From the NCBI RefSeq assembly GCF_009391885.1, contig NZ_VZII01000047.1, positions 62,001 to 126,000 on the forward strand: a stretch of DNA of 64,000 nt, read 5' to 3'. The DNA is from Pseudomonas sp. MN1F. Lineage in GTDB: Bacteria; Pseudomonadota; Gammaproteobacteria; Pseudomonadales; Pseudomonadaceae. The notes under the pieces are model-generated. The model saw only the letters and a list, made by a program, of their open reading frames with translations. It was not told the origin of the DNA and searched no databases. Position 1 is the stretch's first letter. Each line of letters begins with the position of its first letter. The position numbers were made by a program, and so were the translations under genes. Below are positions 33,906 through 44,462 of the stretch, piece after piece.

Positions 33906-34466
33906 ATGTCAGAAGTTGCCAAGAAAGTGCCGGTCACCCCAGTTGCCACCCAGCCCGCCAAAGGGTCGCCGCCCAGCGTCGAATCCTCGGAGCTTTGGCG
34001 GCCCTTCCAGCAATTGCGCCGTCAGATCGACAGCCTGTTCGAAGACTTTGGCCGGCGGCCGATGCGTATGCCGTTCAGCCACACGCCGTTCGATGTTGAA
34101 CCTTTCTGGCGGCGTGACCTGTTCACCCACGGCATGCCTGCCATGGACATCAGCGAACTGGCCGAGGAGTACCGCATCAGCGCCGAGTTGCCCGGCGTTG
34201 ACGACAAGGACATCGAGATCAAGCTCGCCAACGGCAACCTGGTGATCCGCGGCGAGAAACACGAAGAAGTGGACGAAAAGCGCAAGGAATATCACCTCTC
34301 CGAGCGCCATTACGGCAGCTTCGAGCGGGTCTTCCAGCTGCCCCGTGAAGTCGACGCCGAGAAGATCAACGCCCAGTTCAACAAGGGCGTGCTGCTGGTG
34401 CACCTGCCCAAACGCGCCGAAGCCATCCATCCGGAAAAGGTCATACCGATCAAAAACAGCAATTGA
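33906..34466 (+). CDS. Hsp20/alpha-crystallin small heat-shock protein
   Basis: ATP-independent holdase chaperone of 186 residues. The N-terminal arm (1-75) contains a WRPFQQLRRQIDSLFEDF-like amphipathic helix. The alpha-crystallin domain (about 77-168) shows DISELAEEYRISAELPGV and the signature GVLLVHLPK. A C-terminal I-x-I motif (IPI) is present. GGAGG precedes the ATG. Two FNR boxes rather than a visible sigma-32 promoter lie upstream, so it appears to be induced by oxygen limitation. The CBS-domain gene follows in the same direction. Confidence 0.93.
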   Translation: MSEVAKKVPVTPVATQPAKGSPPSVESSELWRPFQQLRRQIDSLFEDFGRRPMRMPFSHTPFDVEPFWRRDLFTHGMPAMDISELAEEYRISAELPGVDDKDIEIKLANGNLVIRGEKHEEVDEKRKEYHLSERHYGSFERVFQLPREVDAEKINAQFNKGVLLVHLPKRAEAIHPEKVIPIKNSN

Positions 34467-34486
34467 TCGAATCGATCCCCCATTCA

Positions 34487-34502
34487 GGAGCATGGATGCT
34501 CC
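34487..34502 (+). other. Intercistronic hairpin between hsp20 and the CBS gene
   Basis: GGAGCATGGATGCTCC is a perfect 7-bp stem with a 2-base loop. No U run follows, so it may act as attenuator or mRNA-processing element rather than full terminator. Confidence 0.4.
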
Positions 34503-34523
34503 GCCTTCTAGAGGTAGAGCACG

Positions 34524-34988
34524 ATGTCCATTGGCAAATACTGCAACCGTGATGTGGTCACCGCGCCACCGTCTATCTCCATCAACGCCGCCGCACGCAT
34601 GATGAGCCAGTACCATGTCGGCGACCTGATACTGGCCGAACCTGTCGACCGCGACCGTTGCCGGCCCATCGGCCTGATCACCGACCGCGACCTGGCGTTG
34701 CGGATCCTTGCACGCAACACACCGGATCAGGAAGACCTGCAGGCAGTCGATGTGCTGCCCCGGCCTCTGATCACCGCCAACCAGAACGAGGACCTGTTCG
34801 ATGTCATCCTGAACATGCGACGCGCCAACATCCGACGCATTCCGGTGGTCGATGACTTCGGCCTGCTGGTCGGGATTGTCACGGCGGACGATCTGGTAGG
34901 GCTGCTGGCGGACCACCTGCATGAGTTGTCGTTGCTGATCCGTCAGCAGAGTCGGCGCGAGGAGGACCTTCGCGGCGAAGCTCTCTGA
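34524..34988 (+). CDS. CBS-domain-pair protein
   Basis: A stand-alone Bateman module of 154 residues with two CBS domains (about 8-64 and 78-135, PIGLITDRDLALRI and LVGIVTADDLVGLL). Such proteins bind adenine nucleotides (AMP, ATP or SAM) and act as energy sensors. AGAGGTAGAG lies before the ATG. It follows hsp20 and converges on a channel gene. Regulation by the hsp20 FNR promoters is likely if the intervening hairpin lets transcription through. Confidence 0.9.
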   Translation: MSIGKYCNRDVVTAPPSISINAAARMMSQYHVGDLILAEPVDRDRCRPIGLITDRDLALRILARNTPDQEDLQAVDVLPRPLITANQNEDLFDVILNMRRANIRRIPVVDDFGLLVGIVTADDLVGLLADHLHELSLLIRQQSRREEDLRGEAL

Positions 34989-35024
34989 TCTGATGCTGCG
35001 CATAGGCACCTGGCCGCTCGGCCA

Positions 35025-35450
35025 CTATTTGGCCTTCCAGTACTTCTGCATTTCGAGGAACAGGAACGAGGCGGTCCAGGTGATCAGCACCAGGCCCGTC
35101 AAGGCCTGCAGGCCGGTGAGGTATTTCAGATGGCCGGTTGGCGCGATGTCGCCGAAGCCTATCGTGGTATAGGTGGTGAAGGAAAAATACACGCAGTCCA
35201 GCAAACTCCCGTCAAAATTGCCGCTGAGCGTGCCCCAGCCTGGGGCATGCGCCATCAGGTAATAGGCCAGGGCGAAGCACCACACCTCCAGGGCGTGCGC
35301 CAGCAGTGCGCCGAATACACCCGCCACGATGCGAAAACGGCTCCAGACCTTGAGCTGTGGTAGCCAGTCATTCAGGCGCAGCAGGCATTCGTAGTGAATG
35401 ATCACCACCAGGATCACCACCAGCATGTTGATCAGTGTCACAGAGAGCAT
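35025..35450 (-). CDS. Two-TM potassium channel-like protein
   Basis: A 141-residue membrane protein with a hydrophobic N-terminal helix (LSVTLINMLVVILVVIIHY), a second helix, a pore segment TTYTTIGFGD and a last helix. The selectivity-filter motif T-x-G-F-G-D fits K+ channels of the Ion_trans_2 family. There is no cytoplasmic gating domain. The ATG of MLSVTL was chosen (AGGA nine bases upstream), but the frame is open to an earlier ATG inside the ftsH stop region (MSANEPS), which would overlap ftsH. It is the last gene of the ftsH-containing minus-strand unit. Confidence 0.8.
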   Translation of the reverse strand: MLSVTLINMLVVILVVIIHYECLLRLNDWLPQLKVWSRFRIVAGVFGALLAHALEVWCFALAYYLMAHAPGWGTLSGNFDGSLLDCVYFSFTTYTTIGFGDIAPTGHLKYLTGLQALTGLVLITWTASFLFLEMQKYWKAK

Positions 35451-35478
35451 GGCGGGTATCCTGGCCAGGATTGACGGT

Positions 35479-37320
<1,842 letters not shown>

Positions 37321-37346
37321 GGCCATCTCTCCTCGGCGCGGCGGCG

Positions 37347-37994
37347 CTAGGCGATCAACAGATAATCTTCGACCTTGCTCACGCCCGGCACCGACCAGGC
37401 CGCACGCTCGACCACTTCTCGCTCGCGCAACAAATGCACCTTGCCTTCCAGCTTGACCACGCCACCGTTGACCGTGACGCGGATGCCTTCGGCCTGGATT
37501 TCGGCGCTGCGCTTGAGTGCGTCTTCGATGTGGCGCTTGATATCGACCGCGTCGGCGCGGGCCTTGAGGGTGATGCGGTTGTGCACGCCCACCACGCCCG
37601 ACAGGCGCCAGACCGCCTGTTCGATCACCTCCTTCTGGTATTGCCAATCGAGTTGGCCTTCCAGGGTTACCGTCCCTTTTTGCACGGTGACCTTGATGCC
37701 CTCCACGTTGGCGTCCGAGCTCCAGGCGATGATGTTCAGGGCACGGCTGGCAATCGTGTCGTCAGCGGTCCCTTCGAGTTTGTTCAGGCGTACCTCGATT
37801 TCCTCGGCCAGGCCGCGCACGCCTTTCATGGCCTTGACCGTGCGCTCGGCACTGACTTTCTGGGCGTAGCTGTTGACGTGCCCGGAGAGGGTCACCACAC
37901 CGTCCTGCACCGTCACGCCGATGCTGGCGGCATTGATATCAGGTTTGAATTCCAGCTCTTCGAGCACAAGGTCTCGCAGGTCAAGGTCGTTCAT
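37347..37994 (-). CDS. Triple BON-domain protein
   Basis: A 215-residue protein built of three BON domains (about 4-70, 77-145 and 148-214), each with the pattern I-x-V-x-V-x-x-G-x-V-x-L-x-G. BON domains bind lipids or anchor to membranes; OsmY is the periplasmic model, but this protein has no signal peptide and should be cytoplasmic. GGAG precedes the ATG. It is upstream of ftsH in the same direction, 26 bases apart, and divergent from the OprI-like lipoprotein gene across an FNR-like box. Confidence 0.88.
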   Translation of the reverse strand: MNDLDLRDLVLEELEFKPDINAASIGVTVQDGVVTLSGHVNSYAQKVSAERTVKAMKGVRGLAEEIEVRLNKLEGTADDTIASRALNIIAWSSDANVEGIKVTVQKGTVTLEGQLDWQYQKEVIEQAVWRLSGVVGVHNRITLKARADAVDIKRHIEDALKRSAEIQAEGIRVTVNGGVVKLEGKVHLLREREVVERAAWSVPGVSKVEDYLLIA

Positions 37995-38072
37995 GATCGG
38001 CTCCGATAGCGGACAGGGGAGGGGCTGAAGTGCCCTGAGTCCTTGTTTCTACCCTTGTGCCGGCCAACGCGA

Positions 38073-38086
38073 TTGACAAATGTCAG
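38073..38086. promoter_or_regulatory. Near-consensus FNR box
   Basis: TTGACAAATGTCAG differs from TTGAC-N4-GTCAA only at the last base. It lies between the divergent BON/ftsH unit and the lipoprotein/P-type ATPase unit and may control both. Confidence 0.7.
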
Positions 38087-38146
38087 GCTGCGGCGCACGC
38101 CGCCATCGATACTCAGCGTGTCCTGGGCATGCATGAGGGTACGGAT

Positions 38147-38401
38147 ATGCGACGTTATGTGCTTTGCGGGTGGGCAAGCCTGCTGCTGATTACTGTTTCA
38201 GGCTGCACGGCGTGGCGCGCCGAGGAATACGATGCGCGCCTGGAGTCGGCGGAGAACAATGCCGCCACCGCGAGGTTGCGCGCCGATCAGGTGTGTTACC
38301 GCATCGATCTGGTCGAGCAGACTGCCAACGAGGCACTACGGCGGGCAACCCAGGCTCAGGACGAGGTGCAGCAACTGCGCCAACAGGCCAGACGCAAGTA
38401 G
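38147..38401 (+). CDS. OprI/Lpp-like outer-membrane lipoprotein
   Basis: An 84-residue lipoprotein: signal peptide MRRYVLCGWASLLLITVSGC with a lipobox ending at Cys20, followed by an Ala/Gln/Glu-rich coiled-coil helix (ARLESAENNAATARLRAD...NEALRRATQAQDEVQQLRQQARRK). The heptad pattern and terminal Lys are those of OprI and Lpp, where the last Lys is linked to peptidoglycan. An additional Cys in the helix (VCYR) is unusual and could cross-link trimers. GAGGG is seven bases upstream. A few bases separate it from the P-type ATPase start. The regular OprI gene is expected elsewhere. Confidence 0.8.
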   Translation: MRRYVLCGWASLLLITVSGCTAWRAEEYDARLESAENNAATARLRADQVCYRIDLVEQTANEALRRATQAQDEVQQLRQQARRK

Positions 38402-38407
38402 CCCGCC

Positions 38408-40690
38408 ATGCCACGTCGATGGCTCGACCCGGCACTGTTGGGGATCTGCCTGCTGGCCTTGCTGACTGGCGGCCTGGCCTACGTGGCGCAGCGGCCTGCC
38501 TGGGCCGCGCTGGCCTGGGCCACTGGCGGCCTGGTCATGGCCGGGGTCCTGGCGGTGGAAATGCTCAGGCGCCTGGCCCGGGGGGAGGCGGGTATCGACC
38601 TGATTGCCTTGTTGTCGATCGGCGCCGCGCTGGCCCTGGAGAACATGCTGGTGGCTGCGGTGGTGGCGCTGATGCTGGCCACTGGCCGCGCACTTGAAGC
38701 GTTCAGCGTGCGTCATGCCGAGCGCGAACTGCGCGCGCTGATCGACCGCGCGCCGCAACGTGCCTGGATCCAGGAACAGGACGGGCTGCGTGAGGTTGCG
38801 GTGGACCAGGTCAGGCCAGGTCAGGCCGTGCTGGTGCGCCTGGGTGAAATCGTGCCAGTGGACGGGCGCCTGCAGAGTCCACTGGCCACGCTGGACGAGG
38901 CGGCACTGACCGGGGAGTCGTTACCCGTCACTCGCCATTGCGGCGAGTCGGTGGCCAGCGGGGTGTGCAACGTCGGCGCGCCGTTGCTGCTGGTGGCCAC
39001 GCAGACCGCGGCGCAAAGCACCTATGCCGGCATCGTGCGCCTGGCCGAGACGGCACGCCAGTCACGGGCGCCCTTCGTGCGCCTGGCTGACCGCTACGCG
39101 CTGGCCTTCATCCCGCTGACGTTGCTGATCGCCGCGCTTGCCTGGTGGGCCAGTGGCGACCCGCAGCGCGTGCTGGCGGTGCTGGTGGTCGCCACGCCCT
39201 GCCCGCTGATATTGGCGGTGCCGATTGCCGTGCTGTCGGGCATCTCGCGAGCGGCGCGGCGTAGCATTCTGGTGCGCGATGGCGCGGTCCTGGAGGCGCT
39301 TGCCGGGGTCCGCCAGGTCTTTCTCGACAAGACCGGAACCTTGACCAGCGGTCACGCTCGCTTGCAATCGATCGAACTCAACGGGGAGGGCGCGCCGCTG
39401 CAGGTCTTGCAGTGGGCCGCGTCATTGGCCCAGGCATCCACCCATCCGATCGCTCGGGCTATTGTCGACGCTGCCCTCGCGCGGGGCCTTGCCCTGACGG
39501 CGCCGGAACAGGTGCAGGAGGCTCCAGGCCAAGGGTTGGCCGGCCAGGTGCAAGGCAAAGGCCTGCGCTTGGGGCTGCTGGCTTACGTGCAGCAGGGCAG
39601 GGATGCGGGCCATTGGGCACAGGCGTGCTTGCGGCAGTTGGACTATCTGGCCAGCAGTGGCAGTTTCGTCGCCGTGGATGGCGAACTGAAAGCAATGCTG
39701 CGGCTGGCCGACGATGTGCGACGGGAAACACCCCAGACCCTGCGCCGGCTTCGAGCACGTGGGATCGACAAGATTGTCATGCTGACTGGCGACCGCCCCC
39801 AGACGGCGCAAATGATCGCATTGACGGCGGGTATCGATGCGCTTCGCTCTGGCCTTTCACCACAGGACAAGGTCCGCCTGGTTCAGGAAGGTCGCCAAAA
39901 AGGCCCCACGCTGATGGTCGGGGATGGCATCAATGATGCGCCGGCACTGGCTGCTGCCGATGTCGGGGTTGCCATGGGTGCGTCCGGCGTGACGGCCTCG
40001 GCGCAGTCAGCCGGCGTGGTCTTGCTGGTCGACAGGCTGGATCGCTTGATCGAAGCGCTCGACATCGCCCGACACGCCGTGCGCATTGCCCGCCAAGGCG
40101 TGTGGGTGGGCATGAGCCTCTCGCTGCTGGCCATGCTGTGCGCTGCGGCCGGCTACCTGCCTGCGGTGATGGGGGCAGTACTGCAGGAAGGCATCGACCT
40201 GTTGATCATCCTCAATGCCCTGCGCGCCCTCGGCCCGGTTGCCGGCGATGGCCGCAACGGGCTGCCGGCCGCCAGCCTGCAGCGCATGCAGGACGAGCAT
40301 CGGCAGCTGGACGGGTTGTTGAGCGAACTGAGCCAGATGGCGCGGGATTTTGCCAGCCGCCCTGCACAGCAGGCGCGGGCCGACCTCGGGCGCCTGGTCG
40401 CCGCCCTGCATGGCTTGCTGGAGCGCCATGAGCGGGACGACGAGCAGCGGCTATACCCTTTGTTGAGCCGCTACATGGGGGGCGAGGATCCGCTCTCGCC
40501 GCTCAGCCATACCCACCGGGAAATGTTCAGGCTGATCCATTTGCTGACGCGCATGAGCGAGGATTTCACCCAGGCCGCCGCCCACCCGAGCGCAGACGAA
40601 ATCCAGCACCAGCTCATACGCCTGGATACCCTGGCGAAACTGCATTTCGACCAGGAAGAAGCCTTGTATCGGTACCTTGACCGACAGTGA
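38408..40690 (+). CDS. P1B-5-type metal-transporting ATPase with C-terminal hemerythrin domain
   Basis: A 760-residue transition-metal efflux ATPase. P-type hallmarks are TGES (168-171), DKTGT with Asp307, the HP motif (STHPIA, about 344) and GDGINDAPA (505-513). The membrane metal site has TPCP (263-266) instead of CPC, and QEGID (593-597) in the last helix pair, which is the P1B-5 signature; the group is linked to Ni/Fe export. There is no N-terminal metal-binding domain. Residues 625-760 form a hemerythrin-like domain, with candidate ligands H631, H674, D678, H701/H703, H746 and E750, a known feature of P1B-5 enzymes. It follows the lipoprotein by six bases, in the FNR-box unit. Confidence 0.9.
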   Translation: MPRRWLDPALLGICLLALLTGGLAYVAQRPAWAALAWATGGLVMAGVLAVEMLRRLARGEAGIDLIALLSIGAALALENMLVAAVVALMLATGRALEAFSVRHAERELRALIDRAPQRAWIQEQDGLREVAVDQVRPGQAVLVRLGEIVPVDGRLQSPLATLDEAALTGESLPVTRHCGESVASGVCNVGAPLLLVATQTAAQSTYAGIVRLAETARQSRAPFVRLADRYALAFIPLTLLIAALAWWASGDPQRVLAVLVVATPCPLILAVPIAVLSGISRAARRSILVRDGAVLEALAGVRQVFLDKTGTLTSGHARLQSIELNGEGAPLQVLQWAASLAQASTHPIARAIVDAALARGLALTAPEQVQEAPGQGLAGQVQGKGLRLGLLAYVQQGRDAGHWAQACLRQLDYLASSGSFVAVDGELKAMLRLADDVRRETPQTLRRLRARGIDKIVMLTGDRPQTAQMIALTAGIDALRSGLSPQDKVRLVQEGRQKGPTLMVGDGINDAPALAAADVGVAMGASGVTASAQSAGVVLLVDRLDRLIEALDIARHAVRIARQGVWVGMSLSLLAMLCAAAGYLPAVMGAVLQEGIDLLIILNALRALGPVAGDGRNGLPAASLQRMQDEHRQLDGLLSELSQMARDFASRPAQQARADLGRLVAALHGLLERHERDDEQRLYPLLSRYMGGEDPLSPLSHTHREMFRLIHLLTRMSEDFTQAAAHPSADEIQHQLIRLDTLAKLHFDQEEALYRYLDRQ

Positions 40691-40713
40691 GCTCCGTAAC
40701 AGGGATCGCACGC

Positions 40714-40727
40714 TTGATTTAGATCAA
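40714..40727. promoter_or_regulatory. FNR box (perfect, extended palindrome)
   Basis: TTGATTTAGATCAA is flanked by CGC and GCG, so the dyad extends to 20 bases. It lies 127 bases before the universal stress protein start. Confidence 0.9.
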
Positions 40728-40853
40728 GCGCCAAGGGCGGCGTTAGCCGGATGCTGGCAGCAGCGGTCAATCGCGTCCGGCGAAAAGCCCCGACCTTGTC
40801 GATGCAACCCGAGCGACCTGAGTGATCAGGCCGGCCCACCGTTGGAGGCAATC

Positions 40854-41744
40854 ATGAGCCACTATCAACGCCTGTTGCTGATCATGCGCCCGATGCTGCA
40901 CCAGGCGGTCGCCCTGGAGCAGGCCGTTGCACTGGCCCGATCCGCATCGGCCAGCCTGCACATCGTCGCCTTGCTCGAATCACTGGACAAACTCTGGCTG
41001 CTGGAGTCCGGTAAGCACCAAACGGAGCGGGAGGCTTACCGGCTTGCTCAGCAGCGACAGCTGGAAACCCAGGCGAACGCGCTGCGCGCCTCTGGCGTGC
41101 AGGTGACGACCGAGGTGGCCTGGAGCAATGACCTGCAGGATGACATCCTGCAGCACGTCATGGAGATGCAACCGGACCTGCTGCTCAAGCAGGTCGAACA
41201 TGAGCCCGCGCTCAAGCGCGCGTTCTTCACGCCGCTGGACTGGCAACTGTTGCGCCACTGCCCGGTCCCGGTCTACTTGCTCGGTGCCAGCCGGCCGGCG
41301 TTACCGCGCCAGGTCGTGGCGGCGGTGGACGTGGCCGACACCTCGGCTGAGGGGCAGGCCCGAAGTGACAGCATCGTCCAGCAGGCCAGTGCCTTGGCCT
41401 TGCAGACAGGGGCGCAACTGGACCTGCTGCACGCCTGCGATCTGTCGATGGCCTACATGGGCGACATGGGCTATGCCGCCTGGGCCATCGGTGACATTGC
41501 CGCGCCTTTGCGCCAAGCGCTGGAGGACGATTTCAAGAAACTGGCCGAGCGCTTCGGCGCGCCACCGGAACGCCGCCACTTCGTGCTGGGCCGCCCGGTC
41601 GCGGTGCTCAGCGAATACGTCGAGTCACAGCCGGTGGACGTGCTGGTCATGGGCCGGCCCATCGCACGGGGACTGGACCGTCTGTTCGGCAGCACCACCG
41701 AGCATGTGTTGTACCAGGTGCCTTGCAATATCCTGGTGGTGTAG
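40854..41744 (+). CDS. Universal stress protein, tandem UspA domains
   Basis: A 296-residue two-domain Usp starting MSHYQRLLLIMRP, with GGAGG upstream. The second domain ends MGRPIARGLDRLFGSTTEHVL, which keeps the G-S-T phosphate-contact triplet. Close in sequence to the Usp at 24.7 kb, it has its own perfect FNR box. It converges on the PRPP synthase gene with 14 bases between the stops. Confidence 0.9.
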   Translation: MSHYQRLLLIMRPMLHQAVALEQAVALARSASASLHIVALLESLDKLWLLESGKHQTEREAYRLAQQRQLETQANALRASGVQVTTEVAWSNDLQDDILQHVMEMQPDLLLKQVEHEPALKRAFFTPLDWQLLRHCPVPVYLLGASRPALPRQVVAAVDVADTSAEGQARSDSIVQQASALALQTGAQLDLLHACDLSMAYMGDMGYAAWAIGDIAAPLRQALEDDFKKLAERFGAPPERRHFVLGRPVAVLSEYVESQPVDVLVMGRPIARGLDRLFGSTTEHVLYQVPCNILVV

Positions 41745-41758
41745 GGCTGTGCGGCTGG

Positions 41759-42706
41759 CTACGCCATGGGCATGAGGCGCTCAGCGACCAGGGCGCTGCT
41801 GTCGACGATGTCCAGCTGGGCCCGGCAAGCGGCGGGCAGGCGAAAGGGCGTGATGCTGTCGGCGACCAGGATGCGGTCGAACATCGCGCTTTCGAACAGC
41901 GTTCCTGCGGCGGTGAACAGACCGTGGGTGGCAGCAGCCAGAATGCGGGATGCGCCAGCTCGATGGCAGGCGTGTGCGGCCCGCAACAGTGTCTGGCCGG
42001 TACTGATCATGTCGTCAAACAGCACGACCGTGCTGCCAGCCACATTCCCCACCAGGCACTCGCCGCTGAGCTGCGTGTGTTGCCGGTGCTTTTCCACCAT
42101 GGCCATGGCCACCGGGCGCGCGAGCAAATGGGCCAGTGCCTGGCGAAACTGTTCGGCGCGCTTGATACCGCCCATGTCCGGCGACACCACCGTGATGACC
42201 TGCTCAGCAAGCAGCGGCGCCAGGCGCTCGGCAAACAGCTGCGCGCAGGTGAGGTTCCAGGCCGGGATCCGGTAGGCGTTGTCGAACGCGCTGGGATTAT
42301 GCACATCCAGCGCCACCACCCGGTCGATGCCGCAGCTTTCCATCAGGCGCGCCACGTGAAGGGTAATGGTCGAATCCTGAAATTCCACCTTGCGGTCCTT
42401 GCGTCCGTAGCACAGATAGGGCGTCACGGCTGTCACCTGGCTGGCGCCAGCATCCTTGAGCGCACCACAGAAGAACAGTAGCCGGCACAGTTTGTCGTGA
42501 GCGCTGTGCTGCGTGTCACCATAAAGTGAGTGGAAAACGACGGCGTTTCGCCCCTCGACCGGGTCCATGGGCCAGCACTTGTGTTCGCCGTCCTCATAGT
42601 CTCGCTCTTCATGTGCCGACAGCGTGACGCCCAGGCGTCGGGCAACGGCATCGCCATAGCCCTCGCTCCCTTGCAATGCAAACATCAATGGCGCTGTGGT
42701 GTTCAT
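41759..42706 (-). CDS. prs: Ribose-phosphate pyrophosphokinase, divergent paralogue
   Basis: PRPP synthase-like enzyme of 315 residues that would make PRPP from ribose-5-phosphate and ATP. The PRPP-binding loop is VVLFDDMISTGQTLL (about 222-236) and the active-site Lys/Arg segment is MGGIKRAEQF. The catalytic flexible part reads VVALDVHNPSAFDN, unlike the DLHADQIQGFF of the housekeeping bacterial enzyme, so it belongs to a different subgroup. GGGGAG lies nine bases before the MNTTAP start; an upstream in-frame Met would cross the FNR box. It is divergent from a BCAM0308-like gene and supports a PRPP module with the two PRTase genes of the island. Confidence 0.85.
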   Translation of the reverse strand: MNTTAPLMFALQGSEGYGDAVARRLGVTLSAHEERDYEDGEHKCWPMDPVEGRNAVVFHSLYGDTQHSAHDKLCRLLFFCGALKDAGASQVTAVTPYLCYGRKDRKVEFQDSTITLHVARLMESCGIDRVVALDVHNPSAFDNAYRIPAWNLTCAQLFAERLAPLLAEQVITVVSPDMGGIKRAEQFRQALAHLLARPVAMAMVEKHRQHTQLSGECLVGNVAGSTVVLFDDMISTGQTLLRAAHACHRAGASRILAAATHGLFTAAGTLFESAMFDRILVADSITPFRLPAACRAQLDIVDSSALVAERLMPMA

Positions 42707-42761
42707 GCGCAGTACTCCCCGGGTCGTTATCGGCAACATAAGCGGCGTGGCACCGCTGGGT

Positions 42762-42775
42762 TTGACGATTATCAA
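42762..42775. promoter_or_regulatory. FNR box (TTGAC variant)
   Basis: TTGACGATTATCAA combines a TTGAC and an ATCAA half-site. It lies between the divergent prs-like and BCAM0308-like genes. Confidence 0.8.
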
Positions 42776-42861
42776 GTACAGCGTGGCCCATGGGCGGACA
42801 CTGTGCAGGTCAGCGCATGCCAATGGCTGCGATCTTCACAATCCGTACAGCGAGCACGCCG

Positions 42862-43353
42862 ATGGACAAGTATCAGAAAAGCCACAAGGACAAATTGTTC
42901 AAAACCCGTCCCTTCGACCCCTACGCCATACCCCTTCGCCCGAGTGGCAACGCGCTTTGCCCGCAATGTGGCGCCGTCTATCACGAGGGTGAATGGCACC
43001 CGCACGGGGCCAACGGCCTCGGGCCGCTGGAGTCGACCGTATGCCCAGCCTGCCGACGCATCGAAGACCATGCCGCAGCGGGCCAGGTGCGCGTGTCGGG
43101 CCGTTTCCTCACGGCCCATGAGCAGGAGATTCGCCAGCTCATGCTCCATGCCGAACAGCAAGAGCGCCAGACCCACGTGCTCGAGCGGCTGATCGCCATC
43201 GACTGCAAGGATGACGAACTGGTGGCAACCACCACTGGCACGCACCTGGCCAACCGTATCGGACATGACCTGGAAGCCGCTTATGACGGCACCTGCAGCT
43301 ATCGCTACAGCAACAGTGAGCGATACCTGAGCGTCGATTGGCATCGCGATTGA
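42862..43353 (+). CDS. BCAM0308-like zinc-binding protein
   Basis: A 163-residue cytoplasmic protein with a CPQC...CPAC zinc-ribbon pair (C33, C36, C61, C64), matching small proteins annotated as BCAM0308 family, of unknown function. The C-terminal half is helical and acidic. The MDKYQK start is chosen because it aligns with the family beginning; the Shine-Dalgarno signal is weak, and earlier in-frame Met codons exist. It is under the FNR box shared with prs and converges on a Usp gene. Confidence 0.75.
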   Translation: MDKYQKSHKDKLFKTRPFDPYAIPLRPSGNALCPQCGAVYHEGEWHPHGANGLGPLESTVCPACRRIEDHAAAGQVRVSGRFLTAHEQEIRQLMLHAEQQERQTHVLERLIAIDCKDDELVATTTGTHLANRIGHDLEAAYDGTCSYRYSNSERYLSVDWHRD

Positions 43354-43359
43354 GGTGGG

Positions 43360-43399
43360 CCGCCGGTTTGCCCAAGCACGGAGCCTGGCAACCCGGCGG
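43360..43399. terminator. Long hairpin between convergent genes
   Basis: A 13-bp stem with one mismatch (CCGCCGGTTTGCC paired with GGCAACCCGGCGG) fills the gap between the BCAM0308-like and Usp stops. It could stop transcripts from both sides, although no clear U run is seen. Confidence 0.55.
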
Positions 43400-43403
43400 T
43401 CAA

Positions 43404-44300
43404 TCAACCGTGGATCGCCAGAAGGCTCGAATGCACTTTGTACAGGGTCTGCTCGGTGGTACTGCCGATGACCTTGGTCAACCCTTCATGGTAAAGCGTG
43501 CCCATGACGACCACATCGAAGCCATGCTGATTGGCGTATTCGCTGACGACACTGCGGGCAGCCCCGCGTATCAGGTGCAAATGGTCCGGCTTGATGCCGT
43601 AGTGGTCCGCGAAGCGGGTCAGGCGTTCCCGTGCCCTGCCTGTCACTTCTTCGACCACCTCATCGGTCCATGCCACCGGTGCCGCGGCGTAGGCCATGAA
43701 GCTAGGGCTCGGTTCATAGGCCTGGAGCACATGCAGTTGTGCCTTGCAGCGCTGCGCCAGCACCTGTGCAGCCTGCAGGACATGGTCGTTGCACCTGTGT
43801 ACCGCAGCGTCGTGCTCGACCAGGTCCACGGCGGCCAGCACCCGCGCAGGCAGCGCCGACTCAGCCTGAGCCACCAGGTGCAACGGTATCGGGCAGCGGC
43901 GCAGCAACTGCCAGTCCAGTGGCGTGAGCAGGGCACGGCTGACGGCGGTCTCGTGGCGGATATCCTTGATCAGCATTTCCACATGGTGCAGCTGTGCCAG
44001 GCGGATCAGGTCCTTCAGTGGCTCATCGTCATCCAGTGTTTCGGGGTAGGCGGTAATGCCCTGTTCGCCAAGCGCTTGCGCCTGCTCGTGCAGCCATGCC
44101 TTGCGGTGCTCGGCGTCTTGCTTGCGGGCACTGCTGCGCAGCATTTGGTCAAGGGTGATCAGGCGTGACGGTAGTTGGCTCAGCACCACCAGGTGCAAGG
44201 TGGCGCCTGTGGCCTTGGCCAGCGCTTGGGCGCGCGCCATGGCTGGCGAGGGGTGCAGGTCCGGGTGGCAGATCAGTAGCAGTCGCGTCAAAGCGTTCAT
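43404..44300 (-). CDS. Universal stress protein, tandem UspA domains
   Basis: A 298-residue two-domain Usp starting MNALTRLLLICHPDL, with GGAGG before the ATG. The second domain ends MGTLYHEGLTKVIGSTTEQTL, so it belongs to the G-S-T subgroup. It is divergent from another Usp gene of the G-D-T subgroup, with one perfect FNR box between them, which may couple expression of one member from each subgroup. Confidence 0.9.
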   Translation of the reverse strand: MNALTRLLLICHPDLHPSPAMARAQALAKATGATLHLVVLSQLPSRLITLDQMLRSSARKQDAEHRKAWLHEQAQALGEQGITAYPETLDDDEPLKDLIRLAQLHHVEMLIKDIRHETAVSRALLTPLDWQLLRRCPIPLHLVAQAESALPARVLAAVDLVEHDAAVHRCNDHVLQAAQVLAQRCKAQLHVLQAYEPSPSFMAYAAAPVAWTDEVVEEVTGRARERLTRFADHYGIKPDHLHLIRGAARSVVSEYANQHGFDVVVMGTLYHEGLTKVIGSTTEQTLYKVHSSLLAIHG

Positions 44301-44379
44301 GATGGCCTCCGCAGCGATGGCCCTCGCCGGGAAGGCATACGGGCTCAGGCGTAGGGTGCCGCGATGGCGCCAGGGGGCC

Positions 44380-44393
44380 TTGATTTTTATCAA
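44380..44393. promoter_or_regulatory. FNR box (perfect)
   Basis: TTGATTTTTATCAA lies in the divergent region between two universal stress protein genes, 80 bases from one start and 70 from the other. Confidence 0.9.
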
Positions 44394-44462
44394 GAACGAA
44401 CCAGCCTGGGCTCCGATAATGGCATGCATACGCATACCTGCAGCCGCGCCGGGAGGTGCCCG

